45,815 nt of DNA. Origin: a virus. A program made the position numbers and the translations under genes. Below the pieces are notes generated by a model. The model was not told the origin of the DNA and searched no databases. It was given only the letters and a program-made list of their open reading frames with translations. The stretch is from positions 1 through 45,815 of IMG/VR virus record IMGVR_UViG_3300045936_000079; one strand, written 5' to 3'. Shown here piece by piece: positions 15,184 to 22,650 of this stretch (position 1 is its first letter; each line of letters opens with the position of its first letter).

Positions 15184-18100
15184 TGGCTGACGTTCTTTTC
15201 GGTCAGCTTGGGTCTCCAGGCGCCCCGTTCGGCCAGTTCTTTTTCGAGGCCGCGCCGCCGGGGCCTGCGACCGTCGATTCGTTTTCGATCATCGGCCCTG
15301 ACCTCTGGGACACGACCGACGACGATGCCTCGGTCGTGCTGCGCTTTACCGGCCTGAAGAAGACCGACGGCAAGCGCTTCCTCGAGGAGCAGATCTACCA
15401 GCCGCTCGGCCTGTACTCGCCGATCCTGGCCGACGGTAGCATCGGGCTCCGGCGCATGAACCCGATTTTGGCCGATGCGCCCTACGTGGTGCTCCTGAAC
15501 GAGGACAGCTTCGTCCAGGTTGGCGCCCTGCAGCATGACTATGGTTCGCTGATCAACGTCATCTCGATAGATTGGAACTACGATTTCCTGTCGGACGAGC
15601 TCACGCGCCGCAAGATCGTCATCGACCAGGGTTCCATCGATGTACACGGCGAAGGCGAGTACAAGAACCTCGAATGGAAGGGCATGCACGGCTCGCGGCA
15701 TACGGACGCAGCGATGCAGCAGCGGATCGACGCTCTGCGCGACCGCTACGCCGCGCCGCCGCTCCGTCTCTCCGGCACCCTCCTGCACCGGTATAACACG
15801 CTCGAGGTCGGCGACGTCGTCCGCGTACAGCTCGCGCACGTCCGCGACTACACGGGCGCCGTCGGTCCCATAGACCGGTCATTCGAGGTCCAGCGGATTG
15901 CCATTGACCAGGTGACGGGGGAGGTATCCGTCAACCTGTTCGGGAGCTCGCAGCGCGCGTCAGTAATCCCGCCGGCGGCGGGGCCCGCCCTGGACGACGC
16001 CTGGTACACGAGCCAGGGCACGAACCTCTCCACGGTGTGCACGATCGTGGGTGGCGTGATCCAGGCGGGCACGTACAACCTGACCGGGCATGCGGAGCTC
16101 AACCACGCAAACGCGATCTACTACTACAACGGGGACCTCGAGCTATCCTCCGGCGCGACCCTGACGGTCAATAATAACGTGCAGCTGCGCGTGCGCGGCT
16201 TCTTCACGATCAACGGCGACATCGACGGAATCGGCCGCGGGCAGGCGGGCGGCGTCGAGGACGGGGTTCTCGCCAACCAGAACGTTGGCCTCCGTGGCTT
16301 TGTGGGCTCGACCCGCGGCTGGGAGGGCCTGCAGCAGTACAGCGCCTTCTCGTCAACCTGGTTCCGCCGGACCATCGCCAGGACGGTGACCGGGCTCAAT
16401 TCGAGCTTTCCTTATATAGAACTCCTCGCTACTGGCGGCTCGCTGTCCGGCCTGCCGCTTGACCTTCGGGGAACCTCTGGCAGCCGGGGTGGGCGGATCA
16501 CGACCCTGATCGGTGGTGAGGCAATCCTGGCTGACGCCGGCGACGGCGGCGACAGTGGCGCGGGCCTTGCGATCATCTGCCGCGGGGCGGCAACCGGCAT
16601 CTCCGGCGAGATTGACCTGTCCGGAGCCGACAGCACTCTCGGCGATGACGAGCTGATCAGCGGGACCACGTACAACGCAGGCTCCGGCGCGCCTGGCGGC
16701 CCTGGCGCGCTCTTCATAGTAATCGACGGCTCGGCCCCGAGCCTGCCGGACGTGGATTTTATCGCCACCTACGGCAGCATACCGTCGGCCGGCAACACGC
16801 CGTCCGGCGAAAGTTCCGCGTCCGTGCTCTGGACCGCAGGCACGCCGCGGGCCGGGTTCAACACCTCGATCAGCGGCGACATCTCGGAATCCGCCTACCG
16901 GGTGCAGCGCATCGCCGGCCAGGCCGATCCGGAGGAGGACGTCCTGGTCCCGGTGCCGACCGACTTCGCGGTACAGACGAATGCCGCTGAGTCAGCACAC
17001 GTTCTGACGAACACCATTCCGCCGGCCAACACGGTCACGGAGTACTTTGCGTCTGCCACGAACGACAGGGGCGATTCCGTGAACGTGGGCGGGAGCACTT
17101 CCGGCTACTTCGTGCACATTCCGGACCCGGACACCGTCACCTACTACTGGGCGCGCAATAAGAACATCAGCACGCAGCGGATCAGTGGTTACACGCCTGA
17201 CACGGTAACGACCACGGTCATCGGCGAAGCCCTGGACGCGCCGGGTGGCGGTACGGACGGTCTCTCGATCGCCGAGCTCGGCGTGTTCCGCCGGTCGGAA
17301 ACCCAGCCGGCGACACCGACGGGCGGCTCGTACAACTTCGGCACCCTGACGCTAACGCCACCGGCAGGCGGCTGGACCTCGAATGTACCGACCGGCAACA
17401 GCCCGCTCTGGACTTCACGCACCGTGGCCGCCGTGCAGGGCATAACCGGCATCGACAGCGCTCTGACCTGGTCGACTACGGTACAGGTCACACAGGATGG
17501 CTCTGCCGTCGACATCATATTCAAGCGCTCGGCGACTCAGCCCACGACGCCGGCAGCGTCGTCCGGCGTCCCGGCGACCTGGTTCTCGGACGTCAACTCG
17601 GTACCGGCGAGTGATAACCCGATGTGGTCGAGTGTTGGCACGCGGGCGAACGCTGGGCAAAACTGGACCTGGGAAACGCCGCTCAGGGTCGAGGGCTTGG
17701 ACGGGATCACCGGACTCCTGACCAACGAATCGCACGTCGTCTCGGCGGCCAGCGACGGCACCGGGTACTCGCTGACCGGCTCCGGCGGGACGTTCGTGGT
17801 CCTGGACGGAACCACGGACGTTACAACCAGCGCGACATTCTCGGTGCAGGGCAGCGCCACCAAGAACGGATTGACGATGTCGATCAATTCCGGCACCGGC
17901 GTGTACAGCCTGTCGGGTGGTTCGTGGACTTCGAGCGCAGAGAATTTCACGCTGCGCGCGGTCTATGCGGGCGTCACGATCGACAAGGTCTATTCGATCG
18001 CGAAGGCCACCCAAGGCACCCCGGCCACGCCGCCGGCGGAGGTTTCTCTGTTCGATCTCGTCGGCGCGACCAGCACGAACACCGTGCCGACAAACTCATT

Positions 18101-18464
18101 TTGTGGAGTCCGTCTCACGTCCGGCGGGGACTGGGAAACCACGAACGCCAATGCCACGAGCGTCAACTTTAGCTCGCCACAATTCTCCGGCACCTGGCTG
18201 ATATCTGGTTCATCTTCCAACGTCTGGGTCGAGGCCGAGTTGATGACGGGACCGACTGGCGGCGGCACGTTCGCGTCGAACAGTGGATTCAATACTCGCC
18301 TGCAGCTAAACAGCACCCGGACTTGGGTCGTCGATTCATCGGCAGTCGGCGCGACCGTGGCAGTCACGTTCGCGGTCCAGTTCAAATTCTACAGCGCAGC
18401 CACGGGCGGACAGTTGCTCGAAATTTCCCCGGCACGCGGCTATACCGCCATCGAAACGCCATGA
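15183..18464 (+). CDS. Large tail-tip protein / central fibre (gpJ position)
   Basis: The 1093-residue protein starts at ATG 15183 (TAATG overlap). Residues ~35-270 appear to be a hub-like domain (GPDLWDTTDDDASVVLRFTG, RMNPILADAPYVVLLNEDSF, LLHRYNTLEVGDVVRVQLAH). Residues ~300-560 are Gly-rich beta structure (SGATLTVNNNVQLRVRGFFT, GGAGDGG-like stretches). The C-terminal half has repeated beta-sandwich units containing paired 'RRSETQPATPTGGSYNFG' and 'KRSATQPTTPAASSGVPATW' elements. This is the expected place and size for the tip protein that contacts the host receptor. It overlaps the following lipoprotein gene by four bases. Confidence 0.75.
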   Translation: MADVLFGQLGSPGAPFGQFFFEAAPPGPATVDSFSIIGPDLWDTTDDDASVVLRFTGLKKTDGKRFLEEQIYQPLGLYSPILADGSIGLRRMNPILADAPYVVLLNEDSFVQVGALQHDYGSLINVISIDWNYDFLSDELTRRKIVIDQGSIDVHGEGEYKNLEWKGMHGSRHTDAAMQQRIDALRDRYAAPPLRLSGTLLHRYNTLEVGDVVRVQLAHVRDYTGAVGPIDRSFEVQRIAIDQVTGEVSVNLFGSSQRASVIPPAAGPALDDAWYTSQGTNLSTVCTIVGGVIQAGTYNLTGHAELNHANAIYYYNGDLELSSGATLTVNNNVQLRVRGFFTINGDIDGIGRGQAGGVEDGVLANQNVGLRGFVGSTRGWEGLQQYSAFSSTWFRRTIARTVTGLNSSFPYIELLATGGSLSGLPLDLRGTSGSRGGRITTLIGGEAILADAGDGGDSGAGLAIICRGAATGISGEIDLSGADSTLGDDELISGTTYNAGSGAPGGPGALFIVIDGSAPSLPDVDFIATYGSIPSAGNTPSGESSASVLWTAGTPRAGFNTSISGDISESAYRVQRIAGQADPEEDVLVPVPTDFAVQTNAAESAHVLTNTIPPANTVTEYFASATNDRGDSVNVGGSTSGYFVHIPDPDTVTYYWARNKNISTQRISGYTPDTVTTTVIGEALDAPGGGTDGLSIAELGVFRRSETQPATPTGGSYNFGTLTLTPPAGGWTSNVPTGNSPLWTSRTVAAVQGITGIDSALTWSTTVQVTQDGSAVDIIFKRSATQPTTPAASSGVPATWFSDVNSVPASDNPMWSSVGTRANAGQNWTWETPLRVEGLDGITGLLTNESHVVSAASDGTGYSLTGSGGTFVVLDGTTDVTTSATFSVQGSATKNGLTMSINSGTGVYSLSGGSWTSSAENFTLRAVYAGVTIDKVYSIAKATQGTPATPPAEVSLFDLVGATSTNTVPTNSFCGVRLTSGGDWETTNANATSVNFSSPQFSGTWLISGSSSNVWVEAELMTGPTGGGTFASNSGFNTRLQLNSTRTWVVDSSAVGATVAVTFAVQFKFYSAATGGQLLEISPARGYTAIETP

Positions 18465-18619
18465 GGTACCTGGTGCTCCTGCTTCTCGCCGGTTGTGCAA
18501 CGGCGAACCACGCGAACCCGTTGCGCCTTGAGCTCGAGCGGGAGCGCGCCTGCAGGGCCGCCTACACGGCCAGCACCGGCGATCATTTCGACACGCATCC
18601 GTGGTGCGAACGGCGGTGA
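18461..18619 (+). CDS. Small lipoprotein in the lysis block
   Basis: The 52-residue product starts in an ATGA overlap with the tail-tip gene. MRYLVLLLLAGCAT is a lipoprotein signal with lipobox LAGC; cleavage would leave Cys 12 lipidated. The mature part is 41 residues, charged, with two more Cys. It is next to the endolysin gene, so a role in lysis or in outer membrane attachment is possible. It lacks the proline-rich tail of Rz1-type outer spanins. Function is open. Confidence 0.6.
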   Translation: MRYLVLLLLAGCATANHANPLRLELERERACRAAYTASTGDHFDTHPWCERR

Positions 18620-18957
18620 CGCTACGTGAGCGCCAGTCGCTGTTCGTACAGCTGGTCGCGGACCTGATCCAGTACGCAACGCTTGAGCTCGGCTACGACC
18701 TCACCTTCGGCGAGGCCTGGCGTTCGCCCGCTGAGGCCGCCCGCAATGCCCAGGCCGGCACCGGTATTGCGAACAGCCTGCACACAGAACGCCTGGCGAT
18801 CGATCTCAACCTGTTCATCAGCGGAAGCTACCGGGAGGACTCCGAGAGCCACCGGCCGCTCGGTGAGTTCTGGGAGCGAATGCACCCGGACTGCCGGTGG
18901 GGTGGACGGTTCACACGGCCGGATGGCAATCACTACGAGCTAAAAAAGGACGCCTGA
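18616..18957 (+). CDS. Endolysin, M15-type peptidase
   Basis: Start GTG 18616 was chosen because it overlaps the lipoprotein stop (GTGA) and gives MTLRERQSLF, the usual beginning of this family; an in-frame GTG at 18601 would add five residues. The 113-residue enzyme is a zinc D,D- or L,D-type peptidase of the M15 family that cuts peptidoglycan cross-links. The metal ligands are visible: SLHTERLAIDLN supplies His and Asp, and GNHYEL supplies the second His. The motif FGEAWRSPAEAARNA lies upstream. No signal peptide is present, so release would depend on the holin 53 bases downstream. Confidence 0.9.
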   Translation: MTLRERQSLFVQLVADLIQYATLELGYDLTFGEAWRSPAEAARNAQAGTGIANSLHTERLAIDLNLFISGSYREDSESHRPLGEFWERMHPDCRWGGRFTRPDGNHYELKKDA

Positions 18958-19010
18958 GCTCGCGTCGGCCCGTACTTCAGTTTTATGCAAGTTCAACAGG
19001 AGATTAACCA

Positions 19011-19205
19011 ATGACCATCGCTGACAGAATCAACTATTACCGCAAGGCTTTCGTGGCCATTGCGGGGGCCGTTTTCATTCTGCTCGTCGACAACGGCATT
19101 GCGCTGCCGGAGTTTCTGACCAAGGAGTGGGTGGAGAACATCCTGCTACTGATCACGCCGGCTCTCGTGTGGCTGGTCCCGAACAAGCCTCCGGTGTCGC
19201 CATGA
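19011..19205 (+). CDS. Holin
   Basis: The 64-residue protein starts at ATG 19011 behind AGGAGA. It has two hydrophobic segments: AFVAIAGAVFILLVDNGIAL (about residues 13-32) and WVENILLLITPALVWLV (about 40-56), with a short charged N-terminus and a Pro-rich end. That layout and the place next to the endolysin fit a two-segment holin that permeabilises the inner membrane at lysis time. Identification is from topology and position; the sequence does not name a holin class. The stop overlaps the next ATG (ATGA). Confidence 0.75.
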   Translation: MTIADRINYYRKAFVAIAGAVFILLVDNGIALPEFLTKEWVENILLLITPALVWLVPNKPPVSP

Positions 19206-19555
19206 GGCTGCTGACGGTACTTGTCGCAGCAACGCTTGCCAGCTGCGGCGTATTCCAGCAACCCAAGGTCGATAGCCTGGGAGACGGCATCGCCTACACG
19301 GCTGCCGCACTCGAGACCGCTGCGCAGGAAGTGGCGGCGCTGTGCGGTGCCGGCATCGCTGGTGGTGAATGCACGGGGCAGATTTCGACCGAGACCCGTG
19401 ACCGACTGAAGCGGCACCTCGAGGAGGCGTACTCATCGCTCGAGCTCGCCGACGCGGCGCTGGCCAATGACAACGACATTGACGCCGGCAACTATCTGAA
19501 ACGGGCCGAGTCACTGCTCACTATGGTCAAGACCGTCCTGGAGGGCATGCAATGA
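19202..19555 (+). CDS. Lysis-block lipoprotein
   Basis: ATG 19202 overlaps the holin stop by four bases. The 117-residue protein starts MRLLTVLVAATLASCGVF: a lipoprotein signal with lipobox LASC, Cys 15. The mature part is helical (LETAAQEVAALCGAG, RLKRHLEEAYSSLELADAAL, YLKRAESLLTMVKTVLEGM). A lipidated helical periplasmic protein between holin and a membrane-anchored coiled-coil gene could be an outer-membrane spanin partner or a tethered scaffold. It does not have the short Pro-rich form of Rz1. Function is inferred from location and topology. Confidence 0.65.
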   Translation: MRLLTVLVAATLASCGVFQQPKVDSLGDGIAYTAAALETAAQEVAALCGAGIAGGECTGQISTETRDRLKRHLEEAYSSLELADAALANDNDIDAGNYLKRAESLLTMVKTVLEGMQ

Positions 19556-19743
19556 ACACTGCCGCGATACTGGAAGCCATCAACGTACTGCTCGCCGGGA
19601 TACGACTCCTGAACACGCTCGGCATCAACTTCCGCGAGGTCATCGAAGCACAGGCGCAGGCCGAGGCCGAGGGCCGGGAGCTCACCGACGAGGAGCGCCA
19701 GCGTTTCATCGACGAGGCGCGGGCGGCTCTAGACCAGCTTTAG
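19552..19743 (+). CDS. Small helical protein of the lysis block
   Basis: The 63-residue product starts in an ATGA overlap with the lipoprotein. It reads AAILEAINVLLAGIRLLNTL, then EVIEAQAQAEAEGRELTDEE and QRFIDEARAALDQL. The first third is amphipathic to hydrophobic; the rest is a charged helix. It has no signal or metal motif. Tight coupling to neighbours argues for a real gene. The function is unknown. Confidence 0.55.
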   Translation: MNTAAILEAINVLLAGIRLLNTLGINFREVIEAQAQAEAEGRELTDEERQRFIDEARAALDQL

Positions 19744-19764
19744 GACGGCCCGGAGGCGAGGCGG

Positions 19765-20118
19765 ATGGTGTTTGTACTGCGTGAACTGTTGGAGTTCGTC
19801 AAGAAAAGCCCAACACCGGCGACCGTGCTATCGCTGGCCGGGCTCATTGCCTGGGTGTCGTGGGCGCACAGCGAGGAGGGCTTCGCCCGCAAGGACGACC
19901 TTGCCGCGCTGCAACAGGATGTCTCGCTGCTGAAGGACGAGGTCCGCGACGGCCGGGCCGAATCGATCGCCGGGCAGTTGTTCGATGCCAAGGTCCAGCA
20001 ATGCAAATCGACCGGTGAAATGCGCAAGATCTGGGCGCAGCGCGTCTCCAAGCTTCTCGAACAGTACCGAAAGCTCACCAGTCAGTCGTACGATCTTCCA
20101 TCCTGTGAAGATCTATAG
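19765..20118 (+). CDS. Membrane-anchored coiled-coil protein, inner spanin candidate
   Basis: The 117-residue product starts at ATG 19765 behind GGAGGCGAGGCGG. A single hydrophobic segment (ATVLSLAGLIAWVSWAHS, residues ~19-36) is followed by a charged coiled coil (RKDDLAALQQDVSLLKDEVR) and a helical periplasmic part with two Cys. One N-terminal anchor plus a periplasmic coiled coil is the topology of inner-membrane spanins (Rz-like), which work with an outer lipoprotein to fuse the membranes; two lipoprotein genes lie upstream. It is the last + strand late gene, and its 3' end overlaps a small convergent - strand gene (20082-20207) by 37 bases. Confidence 0.55.
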   Translation: MVFVLRELLEFVKKSPTPATVLSLAGLIAWVSWAHSEEGFARKDDLAALQQDVSLLKDEVRDGRAESIAGQLFDAKVQQCKSTGEMRKIWAQRVSKLLEQYRKLTSQSYDLPSCEDL

Positions 20119-20207
20119 GCTGTGATGCAGTGCCGGCAGTACGTCGTCTTGTCGGCGCGCAGGAACAGCATGCGCAGGCACCAGCGGCACAACTGCTTAC
20201 CCTTCAT
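20082..20207 (-). CDS. Small zinc-finger-like protein
   Basis: The 41-residue protein runs from ATG 20207 to TGA 20082. It begins MKGKQLCRWCLRMLFLRADK and contains CRHC, so a CxxC-x13-CxxC pattern could hold one zinc ion. The start overlaps the end of the DUF2384 gene by 11 bases, and GGGAGACTCGC precedes it, the same kind of start cassette as two neighbouring genes. Its 3' end is antisense to the spanin-like gene. It is the last gene of the leftward operon. Function unknown; zinc binding inferred from the Cys spacing. Confidence 0.6.
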   Translation of the reverse strand: MKGKQLCRWCLRMLFLRADKTTYCRHCITAYRSSQDGRSYD

Positions 20208-20421
20208 GCGAGTCTCCCGTATCGTTCGATCCGGTTGAGCAGCGGAGTTTTTCCGCCTCATCTATGAACTTCCGCAGGCGCATGGCCCGCCCGTTTTCCA
20301 GCATCCAGTCTGGCGACACGCCGCCGAGCAGCGGATTCTCGGTTCGGAACCATGCCCGCGCCTTGTCGTTGTCGCCCAGCAGCGCCTCGACTCGCCGGAA
20401 TAATGGCTGCCTATGACCCAT
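20197..20421 (-). CDS. DUF2384 (MbcA/ParS/Xre antitoxin C-terminal domain) protein
   Basis: The 74-residue product matches the DUF2384 domain: VEALLGDNDKARAWFRTENP, then LLGGVSPDWMLENGRAMRLR. The KA..W....NP.LGG.SP.....  pattern is characteristic. In chromosomes this domain forms the antitoxin half of RES- and MbcT-type toxin-antitoxin pairs, where it blocks an NAD-consuming toxin. Here only this domain is present: no N-terminal Xre helix-turn-helix and no RES-like toxin neighbour. It may act as an orphan antitoxin against host toxins or as a regulator. The start lies in a repeated GGAGTCCGATG cassette. Confidence 0.75.
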   Translation of the reverse strand: MGHRQPLFRRVEALLGDNDKARAWFRTENPLLGGVSPDWMLENGRAMRLRKFIDEAEKLRCSTGSNDTGDSHEG

Positions 20422-20710
20422 CGGACTCCGCCGTATCGTTCGGGCGGCGTTTCATCAAGTGCCCGGGCTCGCCGTCCTCTGGCCTGTACCACTTGACAGT
20501 GCCGTCGCCGATATTCGGCCAATTGACAGCCAGTCGCCCGCATTCGCCGCATTCCCAGACATCGGTAGCCAGGTCCATGAATCGAAGCGAGTCGATTGGC
20601 TGCTCCATGCTGCGGTCCATCTCGGTATCCGTCAGCAGCCAGCCAACGTATAGACACGGGTCCATTACATTTGAGATCACGTTGCCGCACGGGCAGGCCA
20701 ATTTACCCAT
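20411..20710 (-). CDS. Hypothetical protein with Cys pairs
   Basis: The 99-residue protein starts MGKLACPCGNVISNVMDPCL and later has VWECGECGRLAVNW, so two CxC/CxxC elements could bind zinc. It ends in a flexible polar tail. It overlaps the HNH gene upstream by eight bases and the DUF2384 gene downstream by 11, and its start uses the repeated GTCCGATGGG cassette. I do not recognise a family. It is part of the run of accessory genes at the end of the leftward operon. Confidence 0.6.
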   Translation of the reverse strand: MGKLACPCGNVISNVMDPCLYVGWLLTDTEMDRSMEQPIDSLRFMDLATDVWECGECGRLAVNWPNIGDGTVKWYRPEDGEPGHLMKRRPNDTAESDGS

Positions 20711-21056
20711 CGGACTCTTCCGTATCTGCGGAACTGGCGAACATTTCGACCGTTCGGTCGCATCGCCGCGTCATGTAGGCCGACTGCGCGTGGTGCTTCG
20801 CGTCGTAGGTCAGGTGACATCGCTGGCACCAGTGCATGAGGTTCTCCAAGTCGCAATTTTCCGGAGTGTGGTCAAGGTGGCCGGTTGTCAGCACGACGGT
20901 GCTGCCCGTAACCGGATGCGGTTCGCCGTTCGCGGCCCGACAATCCGGATATGCCGGCGACCCTTCGCAGCAATTACCGGAACGCTCCCGCACCCGCTCG
21001 ACGATCTCTTTCCAGTCGCTCGGGTAGCGGTAACGATTTTCCGGTTTAATCGGCAT
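20703..21056 (-). CDS. HNH endonuclease
   Basis: Start ATG 21056 was chosen because it gives MPIKPENRYRYPSDW behind GGAGG; the open frame extends upstream. The 117-residue protein has a common phage HNH layout: VRERSGNCCEGSPAYPDC (zinc Cys), GHLDHTPENCDLENLMHWC and QRCHLTYDAKHHAQS. His-Leu-Asp-His, Asn, and the second Cys pair plus His residues complete the beta-beta-alpha metal site. It may be a homing nuclease or a DNA-processing enzyme of the phage. It overlaps both neighbours and is likely co-translated. Confidence 0.85.
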   Translation of the reverse strand: MPIKPENRYRYPSDWKEIVERVRERSGNCCEGSPAYPDCRAANGEPHPVTGSTVVLTTGHLDHTPENCDLENLMHWCQRCHLTYDAKHHAQSAYMTRRCDRTVEMFASSADTEESDG

Positions 21057-21261
21057 CGGGGTTGCCCGCCTCCGTAGGGCGGAGCCGCCGCATCGCTTCA
21101 ATTACGGGCTGAGGCAGCTTCGTCGTTTCGATTGTGTTAGCGCAGCACCCACAGCCGGAATCATCAACGCAGTCGCGATATGGGCTGTATATGGCGCCGT
21201 TCTCCAGGCACCAGTCGATAGCTGCCTCCAGCTCCTTGATTCTGTCTAGTTCAGGCAGCAT
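21046..21261 (-). CDS. Hypothetical small protein
   Basis: Start ATG 21261 was chosen because GGAGAGAG lies just upstream and because it overlaps the TGA of the 54-residue gene before it. The 71-residue product reads MLPELDRIKELEAAIDWCLE, then GAIYSPYRDCVDDSGCGCCA, then PQPVIEAMRRLRP. The central Cys-rich stretch (CVDDSGCGCC) flanked by helices may bind metal. It overlaps the HNH start by 11 bases. I do not recognise the family. Confidence 0.6.
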   Translation of the reverse strand: MLPELDRIKELEAAIDWCLENGAIYSPYRDCVDDSGCGCCANTIETTKLPQPVIEAMRRLRPTEAGNPDAD

Positions 21262-21425
21262 CACTCTCTCCAAGCCACCGGACGCCAACGCCGTCCGGGG
21301 TGCCTCAACAGTGGCATAATGACCACGCGCCCGGTCTCGTCGTGCTGGTACATCCGCCACAACCAGCGAGTGAGCGGACTGTTCTGAAGTCGCCGCACGA
21401 CTCCCGCGTCTTGGTTAGGGGTCAT
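21261..21425 (-). CDS. Small basic phage protein
   Basis: This 54-residue frame runs from ATG 21425 to TGA 21261. It starts 11 bases inside the end of the previous gene and ends in a TGATG overlap with the next, so it is held at both ends by coupled junctions. The product reads VVRRLQNSPLTRWLWRMYQH, then DETGRVVIMPLLRHPGRRW. The SPLTRWLWRMYQHDETGR core looks familiar from small unnamed phage proteins. It is rich in Arg and Trp, suggesting nucleic acid contact. Function unknown. Confidence 0.6.
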   Translation of the reverse strand: MTPNQDAGVVRRLQNSPLTRWLWRMYQHDETGRVVIMPLLRHPGRRWRPVAWRE

Positions 21426-21840
21426 TCACTTGATCCGGCGAGGTTATTGGCAGCGGCATGGCCTTGGCGCATAGGTCATCAAACTCGCCCTGGTCAATCT
21501 CGGCGCCGCATACGTTGCACCGCGGCGGCTCAATGAACCCAGACCCATAGTTGCGCTGACTAATCTGTGGGTGCTGGCATTCATGTCGGTTGGGAGACAG
21601 TGCGGAAAAAGCTATCCCGTGGTACCAGTCACGGCTTCCGCTGCCGATCCAGATCCTCTCCAGCGCCTCGCGAAGTCTACTGCTCTCAGCCGACGCGCCA
21701 TCTATCAGCCACTGCAATCGCTTGACCTCGGCAGCCTCGCGCTCGTACCGGCGATACCATGCGGCGCGCTCGTTGCGCAGGTGCTGAATCTCACATTGCG
21801 CGCAGTAGCAATCGTCGTCGTGTTCAGTGTTACGTTTCAT
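21415..21840 (-). CDS. Hypothetical protein with zinc motifs and coiled coil
   Basis: The 141-residue protein starts MKRNTEHDDDCYCAQCEIQH, has a coiled coil from about residue 18 to 62 (LRNERAAWYRRYEREAAEVK), and later a CNVCGAEIDQGEFDDLC element. Two Cys clusters separated by a helix suggest a zinc-binding adaptor. It overlaps the upstream gene by four bases (ATGA at 21837-21840) and the next by 11. I do not recognise the family. Confidence 0.6.
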   Translation of the reverse strand: MKRNTEHDDDCYCAQCEIQHLRNERAAWYRRYEREAAEVKRLQWLIDGASAESSRLREALERIWIGSGSRDWYHGIAFSALSPNRHECQHPQISQRNYGSGFIEPPRCNVCGAEIDQGEFDDLCAKAMPLPITSPDQVNDP

Positions 21841-22058
21841 TCCTGCTTACCTGAAGCTGTAGATTCCTGTGTGTCGGGGGCGGGCGATGCGCCCGACAAC
21901 TCCCCGAGGCGCTCGAACAGTGGCACTAGGTAGCCTGATATGCTCTCCATCAGGACATCTTCCAGACTCAGGCCGCTGCGCTCAGCAACAGCGGCGGACA
22001 AGTCTAAAATCCCCCGGGCCGCCTCTCGGCTCTTGTTGATTACGAATTGGTCAGTCAC
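21837..22058 (-). CDS. Hypothetical small acidic helical protein
   Basis: The 73-residue product reads MTDQFVINKSREAARGILDL, then VAERSGLSLEDVLMESISGY, with a disordered, acidic C-terminus. It is helical and soluble, without recognisable catalytic or metal residues. Both ends overlap neighbours by four bases, supporting a real gene. Function unknown. Confidence 0.55.
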   Translation of the reverse strand: MTDQFVINKSREAARGILDLSAAVAERSGLSLEDVLMESISGYLVPLFERLGELSGASPAPDTQESTASGKQE

Positions 22059-22261
22059 TTCTCACTCCGTTCTTCGGGAACGGGCGAGTCATCTGCCACG
22101 CACCATTCAACGCGGATATTCTTGGTTGCGGTCATGGCCGCCTTTAGGTCCTCGACGCTGTCGAACGACAGCAGGAGCGCCACCTTGTATTCGTGCGTGC
22201 GCTCACCGTCCGTAACCTCGATGTTGCCTGCCTCGCGTAGTGTCGCTGTTACGGTTTGCAT
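22055..22261 (-). CDS. Hypothetical small protein
   Basis: Start ATG 22261 was preferred to an upstream in-frame start because GAGAGGA lies six bases before it. The 68-residue product reads MQTVTATLREAGNIEVTDGE, then HEYKVALLLSFDSVEDLKAA and TKNIRVEWCVADDSP. The alternating pattern suggests a small alpha/beta fold. It overlaps the 52-residue gene upstream by 13 bases and the next gene by four. No family recognised. Confidence 0.55.
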   Translation of the reverse strand: MQTVTATLREAGNIEVTDGERTHEYKVALLLSFDSVEDLKAAMTATKNIRVEWCVADDSPVPEERSEK

Positions 22262-22407
22262 GGCAGTCCTCTCAAGGCGCGGGAACGCCGCCAAGCACTA
22301 AAGGCGATACGCTTCACGCGCTCATGCTGCCAAGGTTCGAGGCCTGGGATAACAACGTCAGCCCTGCTCCACCATTCCTCAAATTCCTTTGTCCAATTCT
22401 TACGCAT
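22249..22407 (-). CDS. Small Trp-rich phage protein
   Basis: This 52-residue frame runs from ATG 22407 to TAA 22249. It reads MRKNWTKEFEEWWSRADVVI, then PWQHERVKRIAFSAWRRSRA. The pattern EFEEWW...KRIAFSAW is one I associate with small unnamed phage proteins. It overlaps the genes on both sides. Its start sits in a GCGAGGACGGGATGCGTAAG cassette that is nearly identical to the start of the next gene upstream (22630). Function unknown. Confidence 0.6.
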   Translation of the reverse strand: MRKNWTKEFEEWWSRADVVIPGLEPWQHERVKRIAFSAWRRSRALRGLPCKP

Positions 22408-22630
22408 CCCGTCCTCGCGCCCGTGGCGTCGGTAGCAACCGACGCGCCAGCTTCTTGTGCCACGCTATACGCCCTTCTGGTGCACAGGCTTCCTCGACTG
22501 TTGCCCACGTGAGCCAGCGGTAGATTTTCGCGTACATCTTTCCTCCCATCTGTCGGCCAAGTAACCCGTGGTCCAAACCCCTGGCCAGTGCCTTGCGGTA
22601 GATTGAACCCCATGTGTTCGGCTTACGCAT
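22400..22630 (-). CDS. Hypothetical small basic protein
   Basis: Start ATG 22630 sits in a GCGAGGGCGGGATGCGTAAG cassette shared with the next gene. The 76-residue product reads MRKPNTWGSIYRKALARGLD, then GGKMYAKIYRWLTWATVEEA, and ends in a basic LARRLLPTPRARGRDA. The composition (Arg, Lys, Trp, Tyr) suggests nucleic acid contact. It overlaps the 22407 gene by eight bases. No family recognised; the shared start cassette and coupling are the main evidence that it is expressed. Confidence 0.5.
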   Translation of the reverse strand: MRKPNTWGSIYRKALARGLDHGLLGRQMGGKMYAKIYRWLTWATVEEACAPEGRIAWHKKLARRLLPTPRARGRDA

Positions 22631-22650
22631 CCCGCCCTCGCTCGGCGCGA

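Noticed and set aside
22314-22613. 99-codon - strand frame
   Set aside because: It overlaps two better supported small genes (22249-22407 and 22400-22630) and lacks a ribosome site.
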